DNA of 24,576 nt from Oehlia diaphana (GCA_003833135.1 QZLH01000005.1:153226-177801), one strand, 5' to 3'. Shown: positions 9,538-20,414, numbered from the stretch's first letter. The notes: generated by a model from the sequence alone, not told the origin. Numbers and translations are program-made.

Positions 9538-10280
9538 GCTACAAATCATCTTTACAAGTTGCCAAGGAGATCGCATATAATAAAGGAAGACGGCATTGGA
9601 ACAACACCAATTTGAAACAACGTTAGCACAAGAAGAGGAAGAAAACCTTCAAATAATTACATCACCAAGGCGATTTTTAAACGCGTATGTTCCATCAAGA
9701 CACTCATCTTACTCTCTACCCAGACATAGCAATCTTGACAAAATCAGAGTATGTGTCCGCGAACGATGTCTTTCCGAAAAACATATTAATGATAAACTAA
9801 TCGCAGTGTAAAGTACAAAAAAACATGATGTCCGTGGTGTACAGTTAAAAATCGTCACGCTCGAACTATTGAAGATGTGAGAAAGTCTGCGACAAGATCC
9901 TCTTACATGGCAATGTATGCACAAGAACGTGGTGGTGTACAAAATACAGTCAGACCTCCATAATTGCACTCTCCATAATTGCACCCACTATGTATACCCT
10001 CTCTAAATGCACCCTCTGGTTCGGTCCCAAGCTTATATGATCTCATTATTTTACTCTATAAATGCACACCCTCTTTAAATGCACTATTTTGAAAATTATG
10101 CATATGGTCCCAAGGGGTGTGCAAATATGGAGGTCTGACTGTACATCAACATAAATATTCCAATGTGCTAAAGGACATAAATGGGCTGCACCTCTTACTA
10201 GTGTAAAGAACAAGAGTCGATCATGTTCAGAATGTTCTTGCATTAAGCCCAGCCCGGAGATAGGGGGATTTCTTGATTGA
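9538..10280 (+). pseudogene. Decayed zinc-ribbon repeat gene, interrupted by a MITE
   Basis: Pieces of a repeated zinc-ribbon module that I associate with glomeromycotan fungi appear in the right order but in different frames. AKEIAYNKG is at about 9559. RCLSEKHINDK follows before a stop at 9811. CPWC, KNRHARTIEDVRKSA and QERGG occupy about 9829-9936. After the MITE come YINI and then QCAKGHKWAAPLTSVKNK with SCSEC and a TGA at 10280. The module normally runs GGKCLS-x-YIN-x-W-x-C-x2-GH-x-W...W-C-P-x-C...HTIED. At least two frameshifts, in-frame stops and the insertion show it is broken. The family's function is unknown to me; Cys pairs suggest zinc binding. Confidence 0.65.
9945..10143. mobile_element. 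Tc1/mariner-type MITE with TA target duplication
   Basis: The left end TACAGTCAGACCTCCAT is repeated perfectly inverted at the right end, ending TA at 10142-10143. The core between the TAs is 195 bp. Similarity continues inward to a TTGCAC motif in both arms. The inside carries several variants of AAATGCACCCTCT in both orientations. It has no coding capacity and needs a transposase in trans. It sits inside the zinc-ribbon pseudogene, between the GG and YIN parts of one module. Confidence 0.85.
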
Positions 10281-10465
10281 GAGTATTTGGTCGTGCCCAT
10301 GGTTCAGTAAAGTTGTAAAACCTTCTTCAGCTTAGAATGATTGACGCAGCGTACATCGCGCGTGTAATTGAAAGTAAAATAGGCGTGATACACAAAAATT
10401 TTATGCTTTGCGCGTATTGCGTGTATAAAGATAATCAGAATTCAGCATCATTTCAATTTCTGGAT

Positions 10466-10608
10466 TCCTTAATGTACAGTGGGGGTGTACGATATTAATG
10501 TACGAACTGGCCGGAGTTAACGTCAACGCTATCACGTGCAAATGCATAACTCCTAAACTCGGGTCAGTTTGTACGTTAATATTGTACACCCCTACTGTAC
10601 GTTAAGGA
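10466..10608. mobile_element. Fold-back (long inverted repeat) element, 143 bp
   Basis: Arms 10466-10512 and 10562-10608 are inverted copies: 41 of 47 positions agree and the other six are all transitions. The arms start TCCTTAA, so the element may be flanked by TTAA (10469-10472 and 10602-10605), a piggyBac-like target. The centre has a further short pair, GGAGTTA with TAACTCC. Nearly the whole element can fold into one hairpin. No protein is encoded. Confidence 0.75.
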
Positions 10609-12092
10609 CGCCCTTTATTTTTTATATATTAAGTCACGTGGGACGAGATGGACACGTCATTTTCCAATGACGAATGACGCGTCTACCATTTGTTTAATGC
10701 TACTTTCACGGAATATTAGTACAGTCAACTCTCTCTCTCTCACTTAGAGAGAGTTCCTGGTAAGTTACTAAGAATTTTCATTTTCATCTTCATGCGTAAT
10801 CTCTATATTAGATTCGTGGACATCATTAAACTTCTTAAAAATCGCAACGCAGATTAGAAACGAACTTATTTGTTTCAGAAATGCACTGATGAGTCAGTTT
10901 ATTATTCATCGCATAACATGATATAGTAAGTATTCGTTACGATATAAAATCAACTACGATATCTAATTTTTTTATTATTTTTGTAGGTATTTATCATCTA
11001 CAATGTTATGTAATGAAATCATGCCAGAATTTTTAACATGCTCCGTTGTGCTGTTGTTCATATTCTGAAACTTAGAAGGCCTTCGTAAGTATTTTTTAAA
11101 GAATTTTGGTCCAACTTTCAGATCGAGAGTCGAAAAATTATGAAATGAAACCCGGTAGGCGGTAGCCATATTCTTTATCGGTAAGAATATATTTTATAGT
11201 CCAAACAAGTTTTGCAGTTTAATCACTAATTATTTTTATAAATGTAGGAATGTGGAAAATCTACCATTAATACTATGTATTCATCAGATTCATCTCAACC
11301 ATTATCACCTTGTATTGTCGAAATCGAATTCATCTCTTAAAAAGAAACGTGTACCGAAAGTTAGAGTTTAGTTAGGCGGTTCACATAAGGATTAATAAAC
11401 AATATTGTGGTGGTTTTATGGTTTTATGTTCATATGATTACTTATGTAAAATATAGATGCATTGCATTCTGTACGAAATATTATATTAAATCAATGTTAA
11501 AATGTGAAATAATAATTTAATGCAAGATATTTCTGATATTAAAGTATATTTTCGGTCAAAATTCACTTTTTTTTGCTGATCAACATGTATGATTGTTTAC
11601 TTTTTTGCAATCTTATATGTGAACGTGGTTGAGTTATGAGTATTGGAAAAGAGGAGGTATATGCCTCCCAGAGAAATCCAATTAGAGATGCACGAAGAGT
11701 CGTGAATGAACAAGCAATATTTTCTGTTTTCTTGCATCAAAATAGGTGAAATATGGTGACCATATTGTGCAATGCACCTCAACTTTTGAAGCTAGACAGT
11801 TTGCTTATAGTAAAAATGGGCAGCAACTATCTGAAAAGTATGTTAATAGCAATTTTCCAGAAATACGTTAAAGATCACGAATGGTATAAACCGTTTACAA
11901 CCTGGTATGCTTGTAGTAGGAAAGACAAATCTAGCTACCATTTTGATGCTAACATATAAATTAAATATATATGTATTTTTTTTTTATAAACGATCTACAA
12001 AATACAATATCTTTTAATCTTAAAAATAACATGAAAAATGGGTATTATAAAATATCAATCTTTTATTAACGTTAATTTGCTGGAAAATCAAT
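10609..12092. other. Accessory DNA, no intact gene
   Basis: A TACAGTCAAC end with a CT-repeat starts at 10720 and resembles the Tc1/mariner-type termini of this window, without a partner. A CGTCATT-TTCC-AATGACG palindrome lies at 10655-10672, followed by another AATGACG. Short open frames at 10975-11169 (minus) and 11753-11959 (plus) lack recognisable motifs. No gene is supportable. Confidence 0.5.
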
Positions 12093-12389
12093 TTAACGTA
12101 ACTCGGAATTTAAATTACTATCAAATATATCTATTGAATTTATAATTTGTTGCCTTTTGTCATTGACAAGGATCCTACTCAATCGTGCGTTAACTAATAC
12201 ACTCAAGTAATTTGACGTTGTTGACGTGTGAACATCACACACGTGGTACTCATCAAACAAATTGTTAATTTCTATAATTAGCCCAAAGTTGAAATTTATT
12301 ACTTTTTTGGCATTTGGACAATCAAGTGTGGTAATACATTTCACAATAAATTTATCCACAATAGGATTACTGCATAAAATAAGGTTTCC
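12093..12389 (-). pseudogene. Exon-like fragment, family unknown
   Basis: The minus strand is open from just after a TAG at 12392-12390 to a TAA at 12095-12093. A good acceptor (TTTTATGCAG) ends at 12371, followed by about 92 codons reading IVDKFIVKCITTLDCPNAKK and later VLVNARLSRILVNDK. There is no in-frame ATG. It looks like the last exon of a gene whose other exons I cannot find, or a broken copy. Its 5' side abuts the start of the FERRY3-like gene on the other strand. Confidence 0.3.
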
Positions 12390-12512
12390 CTACGAAATTC
12401 GTAATATTTCCTCTTTGAGTTTTTCTTTCTTTCTTTATTTATTAATTTGTATTTTGAATAATTTATTTATTTATTTGTTTACGTTTGGGTTCTACATCTT
12501 AATGTGAATAAG

Positions 12513-15482
12513 ATGGAACCTATTAAAATTCTGAAAGATATTATGGTTGATCTTAAATGTGTGATTCCACCTAGTAACAAAAAGTGCATGTTAACAATTC
12601 ACTTAAAAAAAGACAAATTATTGTTGGATGTTGTTAGAGAGTTTATAGATGATAATAATATTCCTTGTTATTTAGAAAATTCATTACTTTCTGTCGTCGA
12701 ACATCTTGTACAAGAATGTTTACGTATAGACACTGAAAGGGATAATAAAAGTAAGATACCAAATACGGTTGATTAAGCCCTTGTTTGAATTTAAATTCTG
12801 ATTTTTCTTTTCTTTTTCTTTTCTATTAGTTAAAAGTGAATCAGATGCAATCAATATTCGAAAAAATCTTGTATCAAAATACAAAAAACACACCGTTAGA
12901 TACAATGATGCACCTGCAGAGGTACCCCATCAAATTAAAATAATTATTTAAATCAAAATAAGGCTTGGATTAATTAATTACTTTTTAACGAATATTTATC
13001 TTTTTAACTACTTTAGGATATTTTTCCAAAAGCATATCATACTCTAGTTCATTCTCCCGTACCTTCAATCTTTGATACCCTTTTACAATTGGAACAAGGA
13101 TATAAACAAGCAATCAAGGATATTGTTTCAGCTAGCGATAGCGAATTGGAATGTATTCAGAGCAGGTAAATTTTTATTCTCGTTTAATAAATATCAAATT
13201 ACATTCGTCTTTATTAAATTTTTTTTTTTTTTCTTTCTTAGACACCATAGAGAAATAGAAGCGGAATCCAGTTGTAATAACGGTATAAACAACTTGATCG
13301 AGAAATATCGCGAGGTAATTATTACATTTATTTTAGTTAAATAATTATTTCTTTATTAATTATAGCTTTTATTAGGATGTAGAATATAATCAGGCTGCTT
13401 TAGCAAGTGAACTTGAGGAAATTAAGCGACAACAAAAAAGTGAATATTGTGATCTTGTAGTTAAACTATATGAAGCACATCAACGATCGCTATCGGTACA
13501 CCAGTCAGCAACGGATCTAAATATGAGATTAGATGGCAAAGAGATAGTTTCTGAAGTAATTTCTTCTTTAAAAAAAAGTAAAAATGAATTATCTAAACAA
13601 GTGTTGAAACTTGATCAAGGACATGATACACGAAGTCGTCACGGCAGTATCAGTTCATTATCAGAGATTATCTCATCTCCTGTAATGACTGCACCACCTT
13701 CTCCTATGTTTTCACCTGTTTCATCGTCATTTAGCGGCAATGGAGAAGATAACTACTTTAATGTGTGAAATTTCGGATTATAATTGTGGTATAGGGAAAT
13801 TATCATTTTTTCGTTAGAGGGTGTTTTTCATGAAATTAACTTTTGTTTTATTTTTGTTATATTTTATTTTATTTTATTTTATTTTATTTTATATTTTTGA
13901 AATAGGATTTAAAGATGACTGATGATATTGAAGAAATGGGGTTTAATCATGACCAGGCTAGAATGGCTTTAGAAATGGCTAATGGGAATAAGGTAATATT
14001 TTTAGAAGAAAGACAATTTAACCCACTCAATTGTAATTATTAACACGTTTTTAATTTTTCAATATTAGGAACAAGCTGTTAATTTGCTATGTGAGCAATT
14101 GGATAAAATTGACGCGCAAATAGCGAATAATTTAATTTTACCTCCTAGACGCGCATCCATGCTATTTGCTAGTTCTCCTCTAAAAGAGCCATCAAATGGG
14201 AAACAAAAATCAAAACCTCCGCGTAGACCTAAATTAACAGTATTAACTAAACAAGAAAAGAAGAATTCTTGGTCTCCAATGTCATTATTTAACCATAAAC
14301 AACATATGATACCTACACCAAGCACACCAGTTAAAAGATTTGGTTGGTTAAGTAGAAAAGTGATGGATGATGTGAACGGGTGAGTAACAAAAAAAAAAAA
14401 AAAATATCTAGAACATTATTTTTGAACAATAATCTTATAATCATTTATTCTAGGCATATACCACACTTGAATCCGGCTGATAATCAAATGATGGAGAGTT
14501 TTACAATTTCACTTGGGAATCAAGTGAAATCAACTCATAATCTTAAACTTTCATTGTCAGATACGGACGATTTACTTAAATCATCCAATGATACTGCAAG
14601 AGATATGGCATATAAAGCTCAAACTGCAGCAAATTTATATTCTCAAAAATTGACGGCTATTGTTTTACTCTTAACACCAAAAGACTGGCCTAAATATAAA
14701 TTAGGCAAAAGTGCTAATAGAGGTAACAATATTTTTATTTATTTATAAAAACCTTAAAATTATTATCAATGTTTAATTTTAATATTATAATGATAGCATT
14801 TTTTGCAAGATGTAAAGAATCGACTGAATTTCATTTTAAAGACGTTGAATCACAACTAGAAGCCATTGAAAAAGATTTTGATAAATCCGAAATACAGGAA
14901 GGTTAGTATATTTAATAAATTTTTTTTAATAACATACATTCCATATATATAATTAAAGTTTTTAATTTCTTTTTATAGGTGATTTTTTTATTACAAAGCA
15001 TTCAAATTTGCCTCTTATACATGTTGTATTTCATTTAGTAATTGAGTTTGAATGTAAGTAGTTCAAAGGTTTTATAGTATCATAATTAAATCATTTTCTA
15101 ACTTAATTATATTTAATTATATTAAGCAATTACAAGTTCGGAGCTCACACAAAGATCTCACGTAATGGAAGGATTAAGAAATATATTAAGAACAATTGAC
15201 AGATTTGATATCGCTAGCATATCATTACCACTTTTATTGATTCCATCCAGTATTGATCCATTTACAAATGTAATACTGGATGAGAATATTCTTTATAAAA
15301 GAGGTGAATTGGTATTGAAATGTATTAAAGGGTTTATGATGCAAAATTCCGGAATGCCAAATAATGATGGTGAAAAAGAAGAAGCAGCTAAAACTGTTTC
15401 ATTTCTATTAAGTAAAAATGCTACTGAAAAACAATTTCATAATCTTAGAAATTTATTAACTAGAATTTTTAAAACCAGTTAA
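12513..15482 (+). CDS. FERRY3: FERRY3/C12orf4 homologue (DUF2362 family) with UBA-like segment, 11 exons
   Basis: Exons are 12513-12750, 12830-12921, 13017-13165, 13242-13314, 13376-13762, 13906-13992, 14069-14379, 14454-14722, 14797-14901, 14979-15053 and 15127-15482 (2142 nt, 713 aa). The C-terminal quarter has HSNLPLIHVVFHLVIEFE, GLRNILRT, ISLPLLLIP and ELVLKCIKGFMM, strongly recalling human C12orf4, subunit 3 of the FERRY complex that links mRNAs to Rab5 early endosomes. Residues about 314-353 (EEMGFNHDQARMAL, NGNKEQAVNLL) look like a UBA domain; residues 150-240 are charged and probably helical or coiled. A Ser/Pro-rich linker precedes the UBA. The exon 5 donor (GTGTGA at 13763) is weak but is the only one found that keeps frame. 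The first in-frame ATG is 12513. It is longer than the roughly 550-residue human protein as I remember it. A role in endosomal mRNA transport is inference from homology. Confidence 0.8.
13861..13890 (+). repeat. (ATTTT)6 microsatellite in an intron
   Basis: Six exact ATTTT units lie in intron 5 of the FERRY3-like gene just before its acceptor, acting as part of the pyrimidine tract. Confidence 0.9.
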
Positions 15483-16606
15483 AAATGTATTACTATAATA
15501 GTTGTAGTTTTAGTTACAGTATAATCTTTCTTTTTTTTTTTTTTTTAGACTTTTACAGTTCATAATTAATATAATAAATTTATTAAATTATTTATAATTT
15601 TAGAAAACCTTTGTTACGCAAATCTCGTGATTCTTTCTAGTGAAAACAAAACTTAAAAAATTGATAATATCACATGATCAAAGATGTCGAGGGGAATGAT
15701 TGGCTTATTCAAATCATGTGGTACGACATGATTGTTGGCATTGTTTTTTAAACAATTAAAACCAGCCTAAATTCTTTTTTAAGTAAATTCGTGATTTTCA
15801 TTTGATGCAATAAGATCAATTGTGTATAATTTTATTTAAAAAGAGATTATAATGCGCGATGCACGCGATATCATTTCAATTCACAAATCAGAATTAATTA
15901 AAAAATTAAACAAAAGTCGATCGATTATGAAAATTCATAGAAAGAAGGAAATATTTTGCCTTTAATTTTGTTTATCTTAATTATCGAATAAAGAATCTTT
16001 ATACAGAATATTTTCCAATTTTATTATTTTTAAGGGATTATGACTGATGTTTGAATAGAATTTTTAATGAAAAATAATTTATATTTCTTGTTTCATTCAA
16101 GAATAAATCCTCCTAATTTCTATAAATTTTTTGTTTCATCAGTAAATAAACATTAATTATCAAAAGAAAGAAAATTTCCAAAAAAGTATAATTCGAATAT
16201 GGAATTGATTTAAAGTTTATTTTTCTTTATTTATAGTGAAGAATTGAAAAGAAAACCTTATTGTCTATCGGTCCTACTTATTTAATAAATAAATAAAAAT
16301 AAATATATAATTTTTTTTTCTTTTAAGAAGCTTTTCACTCAATTATTTTTACAATTATGTTTTTCATTTGATAACAATATGCATACTCGTAATTTAAGTT
16401 CATCCTCTTTGCATGTCTTTTGCGTAAGTACACAATAATTTTCTAATTATTCGCTAAAATAGGTAAAAATTCTTATGTTAGTTATGCCGTTCGATGTAAA
16501 ATAAAATGATGTCAAATAATAATATAAAAAAAAAAAAAAAAAAATCAGTCATTTAAGTAGTATTTTTAAATTTTGCGAGATAATCAACATCGTTATTATT
16601 ATAAAG
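15483..16606. other. AT-rich intergenic region
   Basis: This spacer lies between two plus-strand genes. It has no supportable exon, RNA gene or repeat beyond A/T runs (for example 16526-16544). The promoter of the peroxiredoxin-like gene should lie in the right-hand part. Confidence 0.6.
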
Positions 16607-17625
16607 ATGTTCTCTAATAATGTTATTTTATTTAAGCCAATTCCAAAATTTGATATTCTATATGTCGAGAACGGTCTCTTTGACGATTTTACCTTTGATA
16701 AATATCTTGGGAAATGTAAGGATTGATATATCTTTAATTATTATTTTTTTTTTATGAATTGTTATTAATATATCATAAATTATCCATGATTTTATCAGAT
16801 GTTGTTTTATTTTTTTATGATATAAAGAATAATCCTGAAGTTTTCCCAGATGAGGTGATTATTATTTAAAGCAAATTCATTTATTGGAAATATGAACTTA
16901 ATCTAATTAGTCTTCATTATCATATTAAGATTATTACGATATCTAAAAACAGAAAATTATTCGAAGAATTAAATGTAGTGCTGTTAGCAGTATCTAATGA
17001 CAATGTTTTCACGTAAGATTCATTATATTTATATATAAATGTAACTTTTTTTTTACAATGATCTTTTTGTTTTTTTAATAATAATAAAACTTTTAATATT
17101 TTAAATTAGACTTACTTCTTTAATATTGCACAATCATTTAATACATTATGAACAAAATCCTGTTAATCTTAATGTTAACATTGATTTTCCATTATTGGCT
17201 GATAAAAATAATGAGATCGCATTATATTTTAATGTATGGAATTTTAAAAATCCACATCTTTATCAAAAGAAAGTAATAATTATAAATCCTCAAGGAATTA
17301 TAAAAAAAATTTTTGGTAAATCAAGAAAACGAATTATCTAAATGAATTTTTCTTATTTAAAAAATATTTTATAAATAAATATACTGTATATTATATTTTA
17401 TAGATTCATCTATTAAGAAGAATATTGATAAAGTTATTAAATCAATTCGAGAATTTAAATTTACTGATGCTGAAGACCATCATCGTAGGGAAATTACGAG
17501 ACGAAACAGGAAATTTGATAAGGCAAGTATCTTTATATTCAAATTAGCTTTAAATAACGTAATTTACTACTTATTAGTTTTTTTTTTTTTTGATTTTTCA
17601 GCTTCTTAATTTTAATACTTTATAA
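16607..17625 (+). CDS. Cysteine-free peroxiredoxin-like protein (probable pseudoenzyme), 6 exons
   Basis: Exons are 16607-16715, 16799-16854, 16930-17012, 17110-17315, 17404-17522 and 17602-17625 (597 nt, 198 aa), a length typical of 2-Cys peroxiredoxins. YVVLFFYDIKNNPEVFPDE at 37-55 matches the active-site segment YVVLFFYPLDFTFVCPTE of AhpC/Prx1 enzymes, but the peroxidatic Cys is Phe52 and the Pro and Thr of PxxxTxxC are gone. Other Prx features remain: ELNVVLLAVSND (70s), NIDFPLLADKNNEIALYFNV (106-125) and KVIIINPQGIIKKIF (137-151). The conserved Arg of the YRG motif is Gln135, and the resolving Cys near 170 is replaced by Arg/Glu-rich sequence. No cysteine occurs anywhere. The last intron appears to be GC-AG (AAG|GCAAGT at 17523). 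Reading through it instead would add a hydrophobic tail. Peroxidase activity is unlikely; a binding or chaperone role is possible. Confidence 0.8.
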
Positions 17626-18288
17626 AGTATATTATAAATACGGATCTATGACGTGTAAACTTGTTACGTAATTAAACGTCATCATAAAGGTTGTATGAGA
17701 TAAATGGCGCGTTATGCTAAAAATTTTCTTATTCAATATCAATGTATTATGTTAATCTCATTATTTGATAATAAAAATTTATAATGAAGATTGTTATGGT
17801 TTAACGTAACAATTATGTATAAATTGTAAATCCTTCTTATATTCTTATATTCTTATAATAAAGATATTCTAAAATTCTTTTCATTCTCATGTTTTTGTTT
17901 TTATTTCCTAAAAAAAAACCTCCGTAAATAATGAAAATGTATTGTTCTTCATTTTCTTTCGTGACGTTCAAATCGCAGTCACGTGATCAATTGTTTTCCT
18001 TCTATTGTCCTTATCATTTAAAAAGTTGCCGCACAACTTAAATTCTTCTCCGATGTCGTACTGAACACGTGTTGTATCATAATTACGACATTAAATACAT
18101 CAAATAAATGATTACTATGATTACCAATCGAAGTCAAATATGTATATATATGATATATATATGAACATTTCCGGATTTTTTTTTTTTTCAAAAAGTAATA
18201 AGATCATACTTCTTTTCGCAAATTTTTTATTCTTTGCCAAGTTTTTAAACATAATCTTGTTATCGAATCTCAGTATTAATTATTAATT
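17626..18288. other. Intergenic region upstream of the Uma2-like gene
   Basis: No gene is seen. It contains several ACGT-core bZIP-type motifs (17649-17681, and TGACGTT and CACGTG near 17961-17985), plus TA-rich repeats near 18140-18160. It should hold the Uma2-like gene's promoter. Confidence 0.6.
17649..17681. promoter_or_regulatory. Cluster of three ACGT-core bZIP sites
   Basis: TGACGT (17649-17654), the full palindrome TTACGTAA (17664-17671) and ACGTCA (17676-17681) lie within 33 bases. CRE and AP-1/Yap-type bZIP proteins bind such sites. Which gene they serve is unclear: they lie just past the peroxiredoxin-like gene and about 600 bases before the Uma2-like gene. Confidence 0.35.
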
Positions 18289-19667
18289 ATGTTTTCAACT
18301 ATTACTACTTTTACATCATATTCTCCAAGACGTACTTTGCGCAGTAAGTTGGTCGAAGTTAAAGAAGTTGAAGTAGTTGAAGAAGTTGAAGAGATGTTTG
18401 CGGGGCTTAGCAGAACTGTCACGGAAAATGACAACATTATTAACGATGCGAATGAAGAAGAAAAAAAGTGGTGGGATGAATTATCCTACGAAAATATTGA
18501 TAAAAAAAGGTAGCATGAGCATTTTGTTGGTGGTTTTTTTTTTTTGTAAATAAAAAATTATGTAAACTTTCACTGGTGATATATATAACATCGAATTCTT
18601 AAAGTTTGGTCCATTGTTCATCTTATGCTTATTAGACTACCTTTGCGTCTGACAAAAAATGTAAAGTTAGAAGAGTATATTGAAAAATCGGAAATTGCGG
18701 ATGCAGGAAAATTTTGGAATTACGATGCGGGCAATGTAACAGTAGTTGAACTGCCTAATCCAGACCATGAAGTTGCACATACACAGTTTACTCGGCAGTT
18801 TCTATCTGCCTTTAGCAATGTAGCTATTCAAGATGATGTCGATAATATTGCAGGAACCAGTACATACAGTTTTTTATGTTATATTATAAATATTATTTTT
18901 ATCTTTTTTATCTCAAAAAATCTGATTTCAATTAAATTTATTAAGGTTGCATTGATGGTACATCCGCTAAGCAACCAGATGCCGCGTTTGTACCTGTTAG
19001 ATTACCAAAACCATCTCCAAGTCCCTGTGACCTTCAGGTAAATAAATAATAAAATGCAGATCGTCAAAAATATTCATCTAATAAATTTATAATATAGGGC
19101 AATCCTTGGCCAACAATTGTTTGCGAAGTTGCAAACACTCAAAGCCTCTCCAGTATATTCCAAAAAGTTAACGAATTCTGGCTAAAACCAGATCGCGCAG
19201 AGGACGTAATAGTACTTAAATTATGGCCTTGGAATGGCTTAAGAAATGCAGGCGGTAATCCTTTACGTCGCTTAACTGTTAAGTACTGTCTTATTTTATT
19301 CTTATTTCTGTTAATTTGTCTAATAGTTTTGTTATTTTCAACAGTGTTATAAGTTTTGTTGTCGTTTAAGCCGTCATCTACGAAGTGGATATCGACCTAT
19401 AAGAGTTGTAAGTGCTATTTTTACTTTTTTACTTTAGGAAGCTGGTTATTATTAAATACTAACTTTTATTTATATCAGATCGAATTTGGAACTGTAGATT
19501 CCCAACAAAGACCAATTAATAATTGCTCTGCACAGGGAATGTGCATTGTAAGAATATCCCCATCCTGTATTTATTTGGGATGTCCCGGTACACCACCATA
19601 TCCGTTAACTAATGACGTATCGATCGATTTGTATAATATTCAGCAAGCAATTTTCAGAAAAATGTAA
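18289..19667 (+). CDS. Uma2/PD-(D/E)XK restriction-endonuclease-like protein, 6 exons
   Basis: Exons are 18289-18509, 18636-18859, 18946-19037, 19098-19277, 19345-19407 and 19479-19667 (969 nt, 322 aa). The N-terminal 75 residues are acidic, with a VEVKEVEVVEEVEE run. The Uma2-like core follows: KLEEYIEKSE (about 85), FWNYDAGNVTVVELP, KQPDAAFVPV (Asp160) and NPWPTIVCEVANTQS (Glu189), matching the PD...E-V pattern of the PD-(D/E)XK fold. Usual catalytic Lys after the Glu is not seen (E-V-A), as in many fungal copies I recall. The C-terminal part, with CSAQGMCIV and DVSIDLYNIQQAIF, is like related copies I recall from Rhizophagus-type fungi. Bacterial Uma2 proteins are putative nucleases; the fungal role is unknown. 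It lies next to a transposon-rich desert. Intron 2 starts within ACC-A|GTACAT and shares its frame with a readable alternative. Confidence 0.75.
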
Positions 19668-20154
19668 AAATTGCTTTTTAAAAAAATATTTTAAATAAGA
19701 TATAAAATACAAAATATTTTTATTATTGTCATACAGTATATTACTCTAACAGTAATTTGACTAATTTCTTTGTATAATCTAACAAATGGTAATAATAAAA
19801 TAAATGTTACATTTAAATTATATTTATTTTTTGATGTCTAAAAAATTCTAATTATTAATTGTAATTTTAATATCTTGAAATTGATATTTTATTTTAATTG
19901 ATAAATTTATCTGTATATATTTCCTGTAAAACTATTATAAAATTAATTTCAATTCATCACTTACTGTATATATCAATTTATTGAATTAAAAAATTGGTGT
20001 TAATTAAATAAGAGACAAAGAGCTATAAATCTACTTTAGTTATTCATGTTTTTTTTAATATTTGAAAAATTAGATCTTATAAGCTTTATTAAAATAATAC
20101 AAGTACTGTATATATACTAATTATAAACCTAAACTTGACCATCTGTTTTACTAC
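19668..20154. other. AT-rich gene-free DNA
   Basis: This contains the 3' UTR of the Uma2-like gene and then A/T-rich sequence with no exon or clear repeat. Confidence 0.6.
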
Positions 20155-20414
20155 CTTAACTTTAAGGTTGTCTGCCTAAACCTCTTCAAAATTCTACAAT
20201 TAGTTTTGCCAAAATTTTACTATAGATTTATAATAGTTTTGGCAGAGTTTTGGCAGTTTCAGCATTTATAATAAGTTTTGGCAGTTTCGTCTTTCTTCAG
20301 AATTTCACCAGTTTTTTAATATAATTTTAATATAATTTCAGCAGAATTTTGCTTTTTGGTGAAACACCATCTTGTCTAAACCCCTAGGTTTCAGCAAGCA
20401 ACCTTACTTAACTT
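20155..20414. mobile_element. hAT-like MITE, 244 bp, with perfect 8-bp target duplication
   Basis: CTTAACTT flanks both sides (20155-20162 and 20407-20414). The element starts TAAGGTTG and ends CAACCTTA; the imperfect inverted ends extend to an AAACCT block in each arm. An 8-bp duplication is the hAT hallmark. The interior repeats TTTTGGCAG several times in both orientations, like hAT subterminal transposase sites. It is non-coding. Confidence 0.85.

Noticed and set aside
14065..14325. Open frame on the minus strand inside the FERRY3-like gene
   Set aside because: It is the antisense shadow of exon 7, whose sense frame keeps frame with its neighbours.
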